Part shown: positions 6,739 to 15,114 of the stretch, piece after piece
Position numbering within the stretch: position 1 is the stretch's first letter
Layout of the letters: each line of letters starts with the position of its first letter
NCBI GenBank assembly: GCA_003211205.1
Contig: QCTJ01000013.1
Span: forward strand, 1-47,582
DNA length: 47,582 bases
Source: Synechococcus sp. AG-673-F03
GTDB taxonomy: Bacteria > Cyanobacteriota > Cyanobacteriia > PCC-6307 > Cyanobiaceae
Reading direction: 5' to 3'
The notes under the pieces: generated by a model
What the model was told of the DNA's origin: nothing
Database searches by the model: none
What the model saw: the letters and a program-made list of their open reading frames with translations, nothing else
Translations under genes and position numbers: made by a program

Positions 6739-7074
6739 CTGAAATCACCTGCCATTGCCTTGTTTGCCGTAACGCAGGCATTCACCGTTGGCGTGCTGCC
6801 AGGCCAGGCCGCTCAAGACTGTGGACCTGGAGCTCATTGGGTTCAAACAGGACCGATGCTGGGTTCTGGTTATTGCAAGCCAAAACATCGCAAAGACCAT
6901 TTCGTCTGTGCCATTGGCTATCACTACGCCGGCCAAGGTCGTTGCGTTCGCAATGGCCCCTGGTGGACGGGCCGCAGACCAGTGAATTGGGGGCCGTCTT
7001 ACGAGCCACGCAACAAATCAGGCAGTGTCAGCTTCGAAGGTCCGAACGGAGGCCAGATCAAACTGAAGCGGTGA
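6739..7074 (+). CDS. Small secreted cysteine-containing protein
   Basis: If translation starts at the CTG at 6739 the protein has a good signal peptide (MKSPAIALFAVTQAF, cleavage near PGQAAQDC). The mature part has cysteines in DCGPG, GYCKP, FVCAIG and GRCVRN, plausibly two disulfides, and a basic C-terminus ending GGQIKLKR. There is no ATG or GTG in frame before the signal sequence; the next candidate is TTG at 6760, which would shorten it. No family recognised. The unusual start may mean the original start codon has been lost. Confidence 0.5.
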   Translation: MKSPAIALFAVTQAFTVGVLPGQAAQDCGPGAHWVQTGPMLGSGYCKPKHRKDHFVCAIGYHYAGQGRCVRNGPWWTGRRPVNWGPSYEPRNKSGSVSFEGPNGGQIKLKR

Positions 7075-7283
7075 CCTGGAACCCTGCAACAGGTCACCAT
7101 TTTTGCGGTTCGAATCTGGATGCCGACACTGTGGATCGATCGCCAAAAAACGGGCCAAATCAATCACCAACGACAGACAGATCCGAGGAATCAATCAACC
7201 ATGAATCGTTGATCATTTGCAACAATCTGAAGCAGCCATGAAGCCTGCTTGCAGCACCAGGGTAGTCGGTTCAGGGTGAGGCC

Positions 7284-8168
7284 ATGAACCCTGAATTCAC
7301 AATTCGCACGGTGCAACCCGTTGACATTCCAGTGATCAACGACTGGGCGAGAAGTGAAGGGTTTGCCCCCGGGGCGGGAGATATTGGGATTTACAGCCAG
7401 ACAGACCGCCAGGGCATTTGGACGGGTTGCCTTGGTGACGATCCGGTCGGATGCATCGCAGGCATCCGCTACAACCATGCCTACGGATTTATCGGGCTCT
7501 ACATCGTGCGCCCGGATCAGAGAGGCCGAGGCTACGGAGTGAAGCTCTGGCGAGAAGCTCTTGACCACCTCCATGGCGTGAGTTGCGTTGGGCTCGAAGC
7601 AGCAGAAAACAGGATTGATGATTACTCAAACTGGGGGTTTCAACCGGCTTCAACAACGACGCGTTGGCAGCTTGAGGTTGACTCTCGTTTGAATCAGATC
7701 AGATCACTGGAAGTACCAGAAGGACTCAGATTGATTCATGGCGATGACATCCCTGAGCCCAAGGTTCAGATCTATGACGCTGATCGTGAACTCAACCCCA
7801 GACCGCACTTTCTGTCTGACTGGCTGCATCACCCAGCCGGTGATGTCACGGCGCTGATTGACAGCAAGCAGGACTGCCATGGTTTTGCCCGCATCCGACC
7901 ATGCCTGCTGAAAAACGAAGCGGGCTGGCGTATCGGCCCGTTACTGGCGGATTCCCCTGAACTGGCCGAGCTGTTGATCATGGATCTGCTCAGTGCCAGA
8001 CAGGGATTGGTGATCATGGATTCACCGGGTGGCAATGCCCTGGCCGCGCCGCTGCTGCAGAAGCTTGGTTTCAAGGCCGTTGGCCGCACGCTGCGGATGT
8101 ACCGCGGCGTGATGCCATCTAGGCAGCTGGATGAGGTGTACGGGCTGGCCTGCCTGGAGCTTGGCTAA
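7284..8168 (+). CDS. GNAT acetyltransferase with a second C-terminal domain
   Basis: This 294-residue protein has an N-terminal GNAT fold (FTIRTVQPVDIPVINDWA; acetyl-CoA loop RPDQRGRGYG at about residues 75-84). A second half with EAGWRIGPLLADSPELAELL and SPGGNALAAPLLQKLGF resembles the Acetyltransf_18 domain of YitH/HolE-like proteins. It probably transfers an acetyl group to a small molecule or protein amine; the substrate is unknown. The start ATG directly precedes the GNAT beta strand. The HLIP gene on the other strand ends 10 bases beyond its stop, tail to tail. Confidence 0.85.
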   Translation: MNPEFTIRTVQPVDIPVINDWARSEGFAPGAGDIGIYSQTDRQGIWTGCLGDDPVGCIAGIRYNHAYGFIGLYIVRPDQRGRGYGVKLWREALDHLHGVSCVGLEAAENRIDDYSNWGFQPASTTTRWQLEVDSRLNQIRSLEVPEGLRLIHGDDIPEPKVQIYDADRELNPRPHFLSDWLHHPAGDVTALIDSKQDCHGFARIRPCLLKNEAGWRIGPLLADSPELAELLIMDLLSARQGLVIMDSPGGNALAAPLLQKLGFKAVGRTLRMYRGVMPSRQLDEVYGLACLELG

Positions 8169-8178
8169 GCGGGTCGGA

Positions 8179-8364
8179 TCAAAAACCCAGCGCCATCAGC
8201 AGTCCTTGATGGAGCAAGGCTTCACTGCCGATCAGAGCAACAAAGCCGAGCATGGCCAAGCGTCCGTTCAGGCGTTCAGCTTTTGCCAGCTGTTCACGGC
8301 GCATCTGGGCTGCGGCAAGGTCTTGCCAGTAGCGCTCATCAGCCAGAAGAGTTGCAGTTGTCAT
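8179..8364 (-). CDS. hli: High-light-inducible protein (HLIP), 61 aa
   Basis: The protein MTTATLLADERYWQDLAAAQ has a polar N-terminal extension, then the HLIP signature E-x-LNGRLAMLGF and a membrane helix ending LLMALGF. It is a one-helix chlorophyll-binding photoprotective protein of thylakoid membranes. Its start codon sits inside the leader module shared with the metallothionein, so both genes are probably switched on by the same signal. Confidence 0.92.
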   Translation of the reverse strand: MTTATLLADERYWQDLAAAQMRREQLAKAERLNGRLAMLGFVALIGSEALLHQGLLMALGF

Positions 8365-8460
8365 GGCTGTCTCCGAGTGGGACCTGATCGGTCTATGCCC
8401 CCTCGAAGACTCTCGGAAGAGGGGACAGCCGCCCTGGACGGTTCGGTTTCAGGACCTTCT
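8359..8460 (-). promoter_or_regulatory. Shared promoter/leader module, copy B (hli)
   Basis: On the minus strand this contains TCCTGAAACCG, CGGCTGTCCCCTCT, GGCATAGA and CGGAGACA in the same order as copy A at 1447-1550, ending at the same ATGACA start. GGCATAGA is a plausible -10 box and GGAGAC the ribosome-binding site. The spacing between the blocks differs by only a few bases from copy A. Confidence 0.65.
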
Positions 8461-8927
8461 CGACCAGGTCGTCCAGGAGCAGAGTCGCCCGGTTTGATGG
8501 ACTGCACAGCGGGATTGAACAGCTACGACAGCCAATATTCATCGGCCAAATGATGTCGGCGACACATTGACGGGCCCCGCTGAGGTGGCAGTTTTGAGGT
8601 CCAATGAGTCAGAGGTGGCTGATTGGTCGTTCGGGCGCTGGTGGGACAGCGCCAGAACGTAATGACACCAGCAAATGATTCAGGGGCTTGGATGCATTTC
8701 ACCTGTGCTGCTGCTTCAGGTGATGCAAGGCTTTTCGGGCCGCTATTGCCAGGTTGTGAGTCCAATCTGATGGTCGATTGGTCGCCTAGGTGGGACCGGT
8801 GCTGAACGATTCAGCACCGGGCTAGTCGGAACCCAGCCAGCCCGCAAAGGCAATGGCGGAAGCCTTGATTCACTCCCCTGGCTACAGAGGACAGAGAGTC
8901 ATTCAGGGGCACAAGCAGCGGATCAGC
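8461..8927. other. Gene-poor stretch with two related short segments
   Basis: No convincing gene is seen over about 470 bases. Two segments resemble each other: near 8611-8660 and 8759-8796 the plus strand reads TCCAAT, GATTGGTCG and TGGTGGGAC or GGTGGGAC. Both translate in one frame to short peptides ending ADWSFGRWWDSART and VDWSPRWDRC, like remnants of tandem small genes. An inverted repeat at 8796-8820 follows. Confidence 0.4.
8796..8820. repeat. Perfect 11-bp inverted repeat
   Basis: Arms CCGGTGCTGAA and TTCAGCACCGG flank a three-base loop. There is no following T-tract on either strand, so it is not a standard intrinsic terminator; it may mark a 3' end or a regulatory hairpin. Confidence 0.55.
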
Positions 8928-9119
8928 ATGGAAGGACGGCTACTAATTCTAGCCCTGATCAAAGTGGCCATCAGGCTTTTTGGCAATGCCAGCGTTGTGA
9001 TCCTCACGGGCCTTGATCCACGACGGCTCGCCGTGCGCAAACGATTATTGGCCTGGGTGGTGTCCCTGGGCGCTGCTGGGCTGGCAATGCTATTGGCTCC
9101 TGTGGTGAGCAGCCTATGA
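8928..9119 (+). CDS. 63-residue membrane protein
   Basis: From the ATG at 8928 the protein reads MEGRLLILALIKVAIRLFG, a basic loop DPRRLAVRKRLLAW, then a second hydrophobic helix (SLGAAGLAMLLAPVVSSL). The arginine-rich loop predicts two helices with a cytoplasmic turn. A longer reading to 8853 adds a polar, unlikely extension. No family recognised. Confidence 0.5.
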   Translation: MEGRLLILALIKVAIRLFGNASVVILTGLDPRRLAVRKRLLAWVVSLGAAGLAMLLAPVVSSL

Positions 9120-9253
9120 ACATCAAGCTGACTTGATCAGAGCTCCGAAACCTAATAACGACGGCAGCAACGCGGTCATCCTCAGTTGTTCACGCCCGCT
9201 GAATTCCGGTCATCGCAACTTTGCGAGAGTTCCCCTGGATCAAGGAGGGAGCA

Positions 9254-9487
9254 ATGGGGATGTTCGGGCTCGATCAATACCTGTTCGTGGAGTGGCTCTC
9301 TGCCTGGTTGGTGCTGAACTGGGGCGCCCACCTTGCCTTGAGCCAGGGCCCGGCTGAAGACAGCAGTGATGGTTCAGCCCGGCGTCAGTTCCCCAAGCTC
9401 AGCGACCAGTTCCCTTATGTGCTGCATTCGCTGGCCATTGCCTGGTTGATCCAGTGGTCGTGGCAGCTCATCCCACCGATTGGGTAA
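9254..9487 (+). CDS. 77-residue membrane-associated protein
   Basis: A strong ribosome-binding site AAGGAGGG lies six bases before the ATG at 9254, fixing the start. The protein reads MGMFGLDQYLFVEWLSAWLV, has a polar middle rich in Ser and Asp, and a second hydrophobic stretch AIAWLIQWSWQLIPPIG. Two membrane helices with a central loop are predicted. Function unknown. Confidence 0.65.
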   Translation: MGMFGLDQYLFVEWLSAWLVLNWGAHLALSQGPAEDSSDGSARRQFPKLSDQFPYVLHSLAIAWLIQWSWQLIPPIG

Positions 9488-9516
9488 GCCCGGAAGCCTG
9501 AGCACTGATGACTGGA

Positions 9517-9702
9517 TCACACCGGGTTGATCCGATAGGTATCAGGAAGACGTGCAACCTGGCCAGTGAGCATGCAGTCGACGATGCGATGGATGTAGGC
9601 AGCCCGGCGCATGTTCTCCATGGTTTGCCATTTGGCTTCGCCCATGGATTGTCTGGCCACTGCGATGGAGGCAAGTCCGGCGAGATTCTGAGCGCGGTCC
9701 AT
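9517..9702 (-). CDS. 61-residue hypothetical protein (C-terminal region)
   Basis: From an ATG at 9702 the frame reads MDRAQNLAGLASIAVARQSM and ends RLPDTYRINPV, a helical soluble protein. The frame is open much further upstream (to 9960) but there overlaps the DUF1651 gene in another phase. The segment between, with KRKTRDSDLPGFTDLRV, also looks protein-like, so the true start may be a TTG near 9780. It would follow DUF1651 on the same strand. Confidence 0.45.
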   Translation of the reverse strand: MDRAQNLAGLASIAVARQSMGEAKWQTMENMRRAAYIHRIVDCMLTGQVARLPDTYRINPV

Positions 9703-9812
9703 GGGCAAAGCCCTGTTGCCCAGGATCAAACCGGCTCGCCGTTCAATGGCAACCCGCAGATCAGTAAACCCCGGCAAATCGCTGTCACGCGTCTTGCGTT
9801 TGCAAAACAGCC

Positions 9813-10085
9813 TCAGCGCACCGGTGGACGGCAGCGCCGCCAGCCGACCTTCTGCATGTTCTGCCAAGCCTCGATGGCGTTGTGCTGAAGCATCCGTCTC
9901 TGGCTCTGCGGCTCCGGGGGGTGAGGCCTCACCCAGCGATAGGTGCTCAGAATCACCCACTGACCATGAGCGGTGGAGCGGCCATTGCTAAACCTCACCA
10001 GCAGCTGCTCATCACCATTCACCAGCCAGCCATCCCTGCCGGCCTGCAGCGGTGGTTCATGGGTGACCTGGTCCCAGTTCGGCAT
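9813..10085 (-). CDS. DUF1651 protein
   Basis: This 90-residue protein (MPNWDQVTHEPPLQAG) contains GWLVNGDEQLLVRF, WVILSTYRWVRP and EPQSQRRMLQHNAIEAW, ending with the typical MQKVGWRRC. DUF1651 is a family largely restricted to marine Synechococcus and Prochlorococcus, with unknown function. The family begins near the chosen methionine; the track-like upstream extension is not needed. It has no signal peptide and is probably cytoplasmic. Confidence 0.8.
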   Translation of the reverse strand: MPNWDQVTHEPPLQAGRDGWLVNGDEQLLVRFSNGRSTAHGQWVILSTYRWVRPHPPEPQSQRRMLQHNAIEAWQNMQKVGWRRCRPPVR

Positions 10086-10178
10086 GCCGGAAAGTTTCGC
10101 TGTGATCCGTGGCAACGCGGCCCAGAATTCACAGAACCTCACTCCAGCCGGTGCTTTGCAGCACATGGGCCGCTGAAG

Positions 10179-10298
10179 CTAGGCGATTAGCTGGGTGAGC
10201 AGAGCGGCGGACGCCAGCCCACCGAAGAACAGAAACGTGGGCAACATGGCCGGCCAAACCGATGGCTGAGTCGGATCGGACATCCGTTGGATCTGCAT
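10179..10298 (-). CDS. 39-residue membrane microprotein
   Basis: The frame from ATG at 10298 (or 10283) reads MQIQRMSDPTQPSVWPAML and then a hydrophobic helix PTFLFFGGLASAALLTQLIA. It has one predicted membrane segment. Similar short single-helix proteins are common in picocyanobacterial thylakoids, but no family was assigned. It lies 93 bases upstream of DUF1651. Confidence 0.5.
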   Translation of the reverse strand: MQIQRMSDPTQPSVWPAMLPTFLFFGGLASAALLTQLIA

Positions 10299-10555
10299 TT
10301 GATCCTGCGAAATTAAAAGGCTCCGGCTCAGCCCGAGGTGATGAGCTGATGGCGCGTAGGTCGTATTTGCTTGGGTGCCAGGTATCTGAGCGATACACAA
10401 GCCAGCTGCCTGGTCGATTGCGATAGAGATCCCCGCACCCGGAGCAGAGGGTTGTCCCCCTGGAAGATCTCAAAGCGCTGCTTGAGATTGCAACGGCGTC
10501 GGGGGCGGCTTTTCCTGCCTGGGTGCCGGCCAAGCAAGCAGATCAGACTTGTGGA

Positions 10556-11386
10556 ATGGCCCTGCTCTCTCCCGCCTGCCGAAAGGACCTGGACGCCATC
10601 GCCATTCCTCACCATCCCAGCTGGGATCCAGTGGGTCTGATGGCCGTGCGCAGTTACGTGCGCCAACAGCTGGCGGCACTCGGCGATGTGGAGGAACACA
10701 GCTTCAGACGCGGCAGCCATGAGGGCGTGAATCTGATCCTGAAACTTCCCGGCCGCAACCCCAGGAGCCGGCCGCTGCTGGTGGGCGCCCATTACGACGG
10801 GCCGCTGCAATCGATCGGAGCCGATGACAACGCCAGTGCAGTCGCAGCCCTGCTGGAACTGGGCAGGCGCTGGAGCAAGGCACCACCCCGGCGACCTGTG
10901 TGGCTGGTGGCCTTTGATCTGGAGGAATGGGGCCTGATCGGCAGCACCGTGCTGGCCGAACAACTCAAGGCCGATCGGCAACGGCTCAAGCTAATGGTGA
11001 GTCTGGAGATGCTCGCCTAAACCAGGGACCAGCAGAGCTACCCCCACCCCGCCATGGGCAGGCTCTACGGCAACCGCGGCGACTTCATTGCCCTGGTGGC
11101 GAATGCCCGTTCTGGCTTGATGCTCTCCAGGCTCACCCATGCCATGGGGCGACACGTGAAAAGCAAAGCTCTACCGGTGCCGCGCGCTGGCATCGATGTG
11201 CCCGCTGTACGCCGCAGCGACCACAGCCCCTTCTGGGATCAGGGCTACAACGCGCTGATGGTGACAGACACCTCGTTCATGCGAAACCCGCACTATCGCC
11301 AGATGAGCGACACGATCGACACGCTTGATCTGCCCTTCCTGGCCTCAGTGATTGATGGCCTGGAGCTGGCGCTGGGAAGGTTGTGA
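10556..11386 (+). pseudogene. M28-family zinc peptidase broken by an in-frame TAA
   Basis: The first part (MALLSPACRKDLDAIAIP) carries M28 motifs: GAHYDG with a metal-ligand His, GADDNASAVAALLELG with the bridging Asp, and AFDLEEWGLIG with the catalytic Glu pair. A TAA at 11018-11020 follows SLEMLA, and the same frame continues TRDQQSYPHPAMGRLYGNRG to RRSDHSPFWDQGY and MSDTIDTLDLPFL, clearly the C-terminal half of the same domain. The ligand histidine expected after PHY reads R (NPHYRQMSDT). Both lesions point to inactivation. A GTG at 10523 is an alternative start. Confidence 0.85.
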
Positions 11387-11507
11387 ACAGCTCAACAAAA
11401 AGGAGCGAAGCCATGAGAGCAGTGGTCCTGGCAATTAAGGAGGAATTCAAGCAATCGCATCATCCAGCACCAATTCGTTCCAAAGATGTTGGGACTGATT
11501 GCTGTTA

Positions 11508-11696
11508 ATGGATCAAAAAAAGGCCCGGCATCCCGAAGACATCACGCACCACATGATTCGAGCTGCAGTGGTCCTTTTCATCGTGGCTGCTGCAGCTGTG
11601 ACGTATTGGTCAGTGCACAATCTGAAGAAAGATATCTCGGTACCAACGACCGAACCAATGTCTCAACAAGCTATGCCCCAGAACTCGTCTCGCTAA
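11508..11696 (+). CDS. 62-residue single-pass membrane protein
   Basis: MDQKKARHPEDITHHMIRAA leads into a hydrophobic helix VVLFIVAAAAVTYW, followed by SVHNLKKD and a polar tail ending PQNSSR. The basic N-terminus predicts an inside-to-outside orientation. It lies upstream of the 2TM protein in the same direction. No family recognised. Confidence 0.55.
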   Translation: MDQKKARHPEDITHHMIRAAVVLFIVAAAAVTYWSVHNLKKDISVPTTEPMSQQAMPQNSSR

Positions 11697-11833
11697 AGAG
11701 ATTTCTTCGAATGATCAAACCATTGTCTGCACATTGGACATCAGCAACTCGTTTGCGGAGTTTGCAGACAAATTCGATCACGAGGAGGCATCTGGCCGTT
11801 GCTAAAGCTGTCAATACAAGGGTGATCCAATCG

Positions 11834-12097
11834 ATGAACGACCAAGAACTCAGAGAAGCTGCCCTGGGAAGCCTTAAGCACCGAAGGGGATTAGAGAGGC
11901 AGCTCAGGATTTATGCCATTACCAACATCACGCTTGTGGTGATCTGGGCACTGTCAGGTCGTGGTGATTTCTGGCCAATTTGGTCGATTGCTTTTTGGGG
12001 GCTGGCCTTGATCTGGCAAGCCATTTCCTACAACGATCGACCAAAGCCAATTACCGAGGATGAGATCCAAAGCGAGATGAAAAAATTGGGTTCTTGA
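11834..12097 (+). CDS. 2TM-domain membrane protein
   Basis: From ATG at 11834 the 87-residue protein reads MNDQELREAALGSLKHRRGL, then two hydrophobic helices (YAITNITLVVIWAL and FWPIWSIAFWGLALIW) separated by a short SGRGDF turn, then a basic-acidic tail. The charged lead (LKHRRGLERQLRIY) and hairpin fit the 2TM domain that is found alone or fused to histidine kinases. Cellular role unknown. The long open frame upstream of the ATG is out of character and is not included. Confidence 0.75.
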   Translation: MNDQELREAALGSLKHRRGLERQLRIYAITNITLVVIWALSGRGDFWPIWSIAFWGLALIWQAISYNDRPKPITEDEIQSEMKKLGS

Positions 12098-12398
12098 GAG
12101 CTATCGCAATCGATCCAGGCGACATGCGTTGTGCCGATGACCCACCGAATCGGACTGTCGACCTAGTACAGGCACCTGGATCCAGCCGCTGATCTTCAGC
12201 ACTTGCAGCGAGCTCTTCTCACCGAGTGATGGGAGGTCAGATCTTTTGGATCAGGCCATTTGTACAGAGTTGCCTGTTCTCAATTCCGTTGCCATCAATG
12301 GAGAGTGGGAAACGCTCTTGGTGGGGCGCCCACGTCATGAGGACGGAGGCGGCTTAGGTCGCCCCCCTCTCGATGCAATCCGTCAGAGCGATCCAGCC
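12098..12398. other. Intergenic stretch, nothing recognised
   Basis: About 300 bases between the 2TM gene and the next small gene. A weak frame at 12246-12464 (MDQAICTELPVLNSVAI) has no family match. GTGGGG and CGCCCAC near 12321-12334 could form a short hairpin. No RNA gene recognised. Confidence 0.3.
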
Positions 12399-12560
12399 TC
12401 AGGCTGCCTTGCTCTGCTCAGACTCTTCGGCTTCAGAACGGAGGAAACGCTTGCGCTGCGCTGACTCATAGCCAGACAGTTCAACCTGTTTCTTCTCGAT
12501 CGGTTTGCGCTTGGTCTTGTCCAACCCCATCAAAAGGGGGTGAATTCCTCTTCGGCTCAT
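12399..12560 (-). CDS. 53-residue basic hypothetical protein
   Basis: The frame from ATG at 12560 reads MSRRGIHPLLMGLDKTKRKP and continues with KKQVELSGYESAQRKRFLR before an acidic, Ala-ending tail. It is strongly basic at the front and could bind nucleic acid, but this is inference. The upstream extension to 12644 is not supported by composition. Confidence 0.45.
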   Translation of the reverse strand: MSRRGIHPLLMGLDKTKRKPIEKKQVELSGYESAQRKRFLRSEAEESEQSKAA

Positions 12561-12757
12561 TGAACTGGTCCGTTTATTTGGATTCCGCGTCCTGGTCGGC
12601 TTGACCATCAACGTGCAGAAATCATGCCGCCTTGAAATCAGCAATGCGGTGTGATTGGAGACAAATGAAACGAATCGGCGATCACTTTTAATGGATTAAT
12701 CAACCAACAGTCCTGGTGGGTTGTCGCAGCCAGACTGACCCCAACCGAAGCGCACCG

Positions 12758-13261
12758 ATGCTGTCTTTGCTGGCCACCAGCCTGATCGCCGTTGCGGTTC
12801 CGGCAGCCGATCGAGCCTGCCCCAAAGGCGTGATCGATCAGATCGATGGTCTCTACCAATGGCATGTGAAGCCATTCGATGGCAACGAAGACCCCGACAA
12901 AGCGTTCGCCAGCCAGCGCCAGCGCTTCACACCATCACTGTTCAAGTTGCTGCTGGAGGCCAGACAACTCACTCCCGCGCGTGATGGCCGCTTTCTCGAT
13001 TTCGACGTGTTCAGCAACACCCAGGTGGCGACCTACGGAGCCAAGGTCAAGGGCTGCAGCGCCGAAAAGGGCAACAGCATCCAGGCTGAGGTAGCTGTGG
13101 ATGTTGGCCTGCGTGGCCAATCCAGCGGCACGCCGCAACGGTTGCTTTACGAGCTGAACAACAGCAAGGGCAGCTGGCGCATCAACAACATCACCTATCT
13201 CGATGCAAAGGTGTTTGAGCTAAGAGCATTTCTGCAGAAGCTGGTGCATCCAACGCCCTGA
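12758..13261 (+). CDS. Secreted DUF3828-like protein
   Basis: The ATG at 12758 gives a signal peptide (MLSLLATSLIAVAVPAADRA, cleavage near the Ala pair) and a mature domain with IDGLYQWHVKPFD, FTPSLFKLLLEAR and ATYGAKVKG, then GSWRINNITYLD. The FY-W opening, the helical middle and the WRI-NI-Y strand near the end resemble DUF3828, periplasmic proteins of unknown function. It precedes the gamma-glutamyltransferase by 41 bases and may share its transcript. Confidence 0.6.
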   Translation: MLSLLATSLIAVAVPAADRACPKGVIDQIDGLYQWHVKPFDGNEDPDKAFASQRQRFTPSLFKLLLEARQLTPARDGRFLDFDVFSNTQVATYGAKVKGCSAEKGNSIQAEVAVDVGLRGQSSGTPQRLLYELNNSKGSWRINNITYLDAKVFELRAFLQKLVHPTP

Positions 13262-13302
13262 TCCACACCCCCACGCAGACGCTCAGCAGCGACCAAGCTG
13301 GT

Positions 13303-15099
13303 GTGCGAAGTCAACGACTCCACTTGCCTAGCCCTGCCCCACTGCTCAGAGCTCTGCTGCTGATGCTGAGTGCCGGCAGCCTTGCGGCGGCAGCGGCGGC
13401 ACCGGTCAGCCGCGACGACCCGGAATCCTCCGACCCAGGCCGCAGGCCCATCTCCACAGCCGCTGGCTCTGCGGTTGTGGTCACCGCCAATCCTCTGGCC
13501 AGTTCAGCAGCCCTGAGAGTGCTCAAAAACGGCGGCACCGCAGCTGATGCTCTGGTTACAGCCCAGGCCGTGCTGGCCGTTGTTGAACCGCAGAGCTCAG
13601 GCCTCGCCGGTGGTGGCTTTCTTCTCTATTGGGACAGCCAGCAACAAAATCTGGAGGTGCTGGATGGGCGCGAAGTTGCACCCCAACGCAGCCGGCCCGG
13701 AGACCTGCTGACGCCAATAGGAGACCCCCTGCCCTGGCGCGAGGCCACGGCACGACTCGATGCCATCGGCATCCCCGGAACGGTGGCGCTGCTCTGGGAG
13801 GCCCATCAGCAGTTCGGACGGTTGAGCTGGGCCCGCTCGCTGCAACCGGCGATCCAGCTGGCCAGCGATGGCTTCCTGCCCAGCCCGCGACTGCTGCGTT
13901 CAATCAGCCTGGCCCAGCGCATCGGGGCGGGTCACAACCAAGCATTCACTGCGCTCTACCTTCCCGGCGGCAAGCCACCACCGGCCGATCAAGCCTTCCG
14001 CAATCCGCTGCTGGGGCGCACGCTGGAAGCACTGGCGCAGCGCGGCGGAGCTGATTTTTATCGCGGAACCCTGGCCCGGCAGATCCTGCGGGAGATGGCC
14101 ACGCTGCAGGCCGGCGACCCTGACTTCCGAGGCTGGAACCCAACAGACCTCTCCTCCTATGCGGTGCTGCGCCGCCAACCGCTCTGCAGCGAGCAACTGA
14201 AGCACCAGATCTGCACGATGCCGCCGCCCAGCAGTGGTGGCATGGGCTTGCTGCAGACCCTAGCCCTGCTCAACCAGACCACGGATCTGCCAGGCTCCAG
14301 CGCCGCTGATCCGCAGACCTGGCGGCAACTGGCCAGAGCCCAGGCCTGGGCCGATGCCGACCGCCTCTACTGGGTGCATGATCCGATCGATGGTGGTGGT
14401 CCCGCCGCGGCCTTGCTGAATCCGACCTACATCCAGGACCGCGCCAAAACCATGCAGGCGAAACCAACGAAGGCACCCACCCCTGGACTACCGCCAGGGA
14501 TCGGTCGCTACCCCTACGGCCGTCCGGATAAAGGCCGCGAACAGGGCACCACCCAGGTCACGATCGTGGACAAATTCGGCAACATCGCCAGCTACACCTC
14601 CTCGGTGGAGACGGTGTTCGGCAGTCGGCACCTGGTGGCCGGCATGGTGATGAACAATCAGCTCACCGATTTCGCCTTTGCGCCACGAATCAACGACCAA
14701 CCGGTCGCCAACCGTCGCCTGCCGCGACGGCGGCCGATGTCGTCAATGGCGCCCACCCTGGTGTTCAGGCAGGGCCAGCCTGTGCTGGCACTCGGCAGCC
14801 CAGGAGGCCGCAGCATCCCCCATCTGCTCAGCCGGGTGCTGCTGGCCTCGCTGACCTGGAATGAATCACCGCAGCGAAGCGTGGGCCTGCCCCATCTCTC
14901 CAGCCGCGGCCAACGGCTCGTGCTGGAGCAGGATCCACCGATCCCCTGGCCGCTGCCACTGGACCAGCTGCAGACCAGCGATCAACCCGCACGCCAGCAG
15001 CGGGTTGGCAGCGGCACTGCTCTGGTGCAGAAGATCAACGGCGGCTGGCATGGGGCGGCCGACCCACGCCGGGAAGGCACCGCCCTGGCTCTGCCCTGA
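13303..15099 (+). CDS. ggt: Gamma-glutamyltransferase
   Basis: A GTG start gives a signal peptide (LLRALLLMLSAGSLAAAAAA) followed by the Ntn-hydrolase precursor of the family: GGTAADALVTAQAVLAVVEPQ, SGLAGGGFLLYWD and, at about residue 415, the autocleavage site in GTTQVTIVDKFGNIA then YTSSVETVFG. The second threonine region is the nucleophile created when the precursor splits. The usual TTH motif reads TTQ here. The 598-residue length is normal. The enzyme cleaves glutathione and related gamma-glutamyl peptides in the periplasm, recovering cysteine and glutamate. Confidence 0.93.
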   Translation: MRSQRLHLPSPAPLLRALLLMLSAGSLAAAAAAPVSRDDPESSDPGRRPISTAAGSAVVVTANPLASSAALRVLKNGGTAADALVTAQAVLAVVEPQSSGLAGGGFLLYWDSQQQNLEVLDGREVAPQRSRPGDLLTPIGDPLPWREATARLDAIGIPGTVALLWEAHQQFGRLSWARSLQPAIQLASDGFLPSPRLLRSISLAQRIGAGHNQAFTALYLPGGKPPPADQAFRNPLLGRTLEALAQRGGADFYRGTLARQILREMATLQAGDPDFRGWNPTDLSSYAVLRRQPLCSEQLKHQICTMPPPSSGGMGLLQTLALLNQTTDLPGSSAADPQTWRQLARAQAWADADRLYWVHDPIDGGGPAAALLNPTYIQDRAKTMQAKPTKAPTPGLPPGIGRYPYGRPDKGREQGTTQVTIVDKFGNIASYTSSVETVFGSRHLVAGMVMNNQLTDFAFAPRINDQPVANRRLPRRRPMSSMAPTLVFRQGQPVLALGSPGGRSIPHLLSRVLLASLTWNESPQRSVGLPHLSSRGQRLVLEQDPPIPWPLPLDQLQTSDQPARQQRVGSGTALVQKINGGWHGAADPRREGTALALP

Positions 15100-15114
15100 A
15101 TTCAGCGGCGCTGG

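Noticed and set aside
7100-7130. GGTTCGAATC resembling a tRNA T-loop
   Set aside because: No matching acceptor, D or anticodon stems could be built around it.
8523-8765. Minus-strand 80-codon frame
   Set aside because: Composition is atypical, no family similarity, and it lies over the hli leader and the related tryptophan-rich segments.
10371-10640. Plus-strand frame MGARYLSDTQASC ahead of the peptidase
   Set aside because: Very rich in Arg and Cys, overlaps the M28 coding region in another phase and looks like a shadow.
11399-11506. 31-codon frame MRAVVLAIKEEF after the peptidase
   Set aside because: Too short, no conserved feature, and it overlaps the leader of the next membrane protein.
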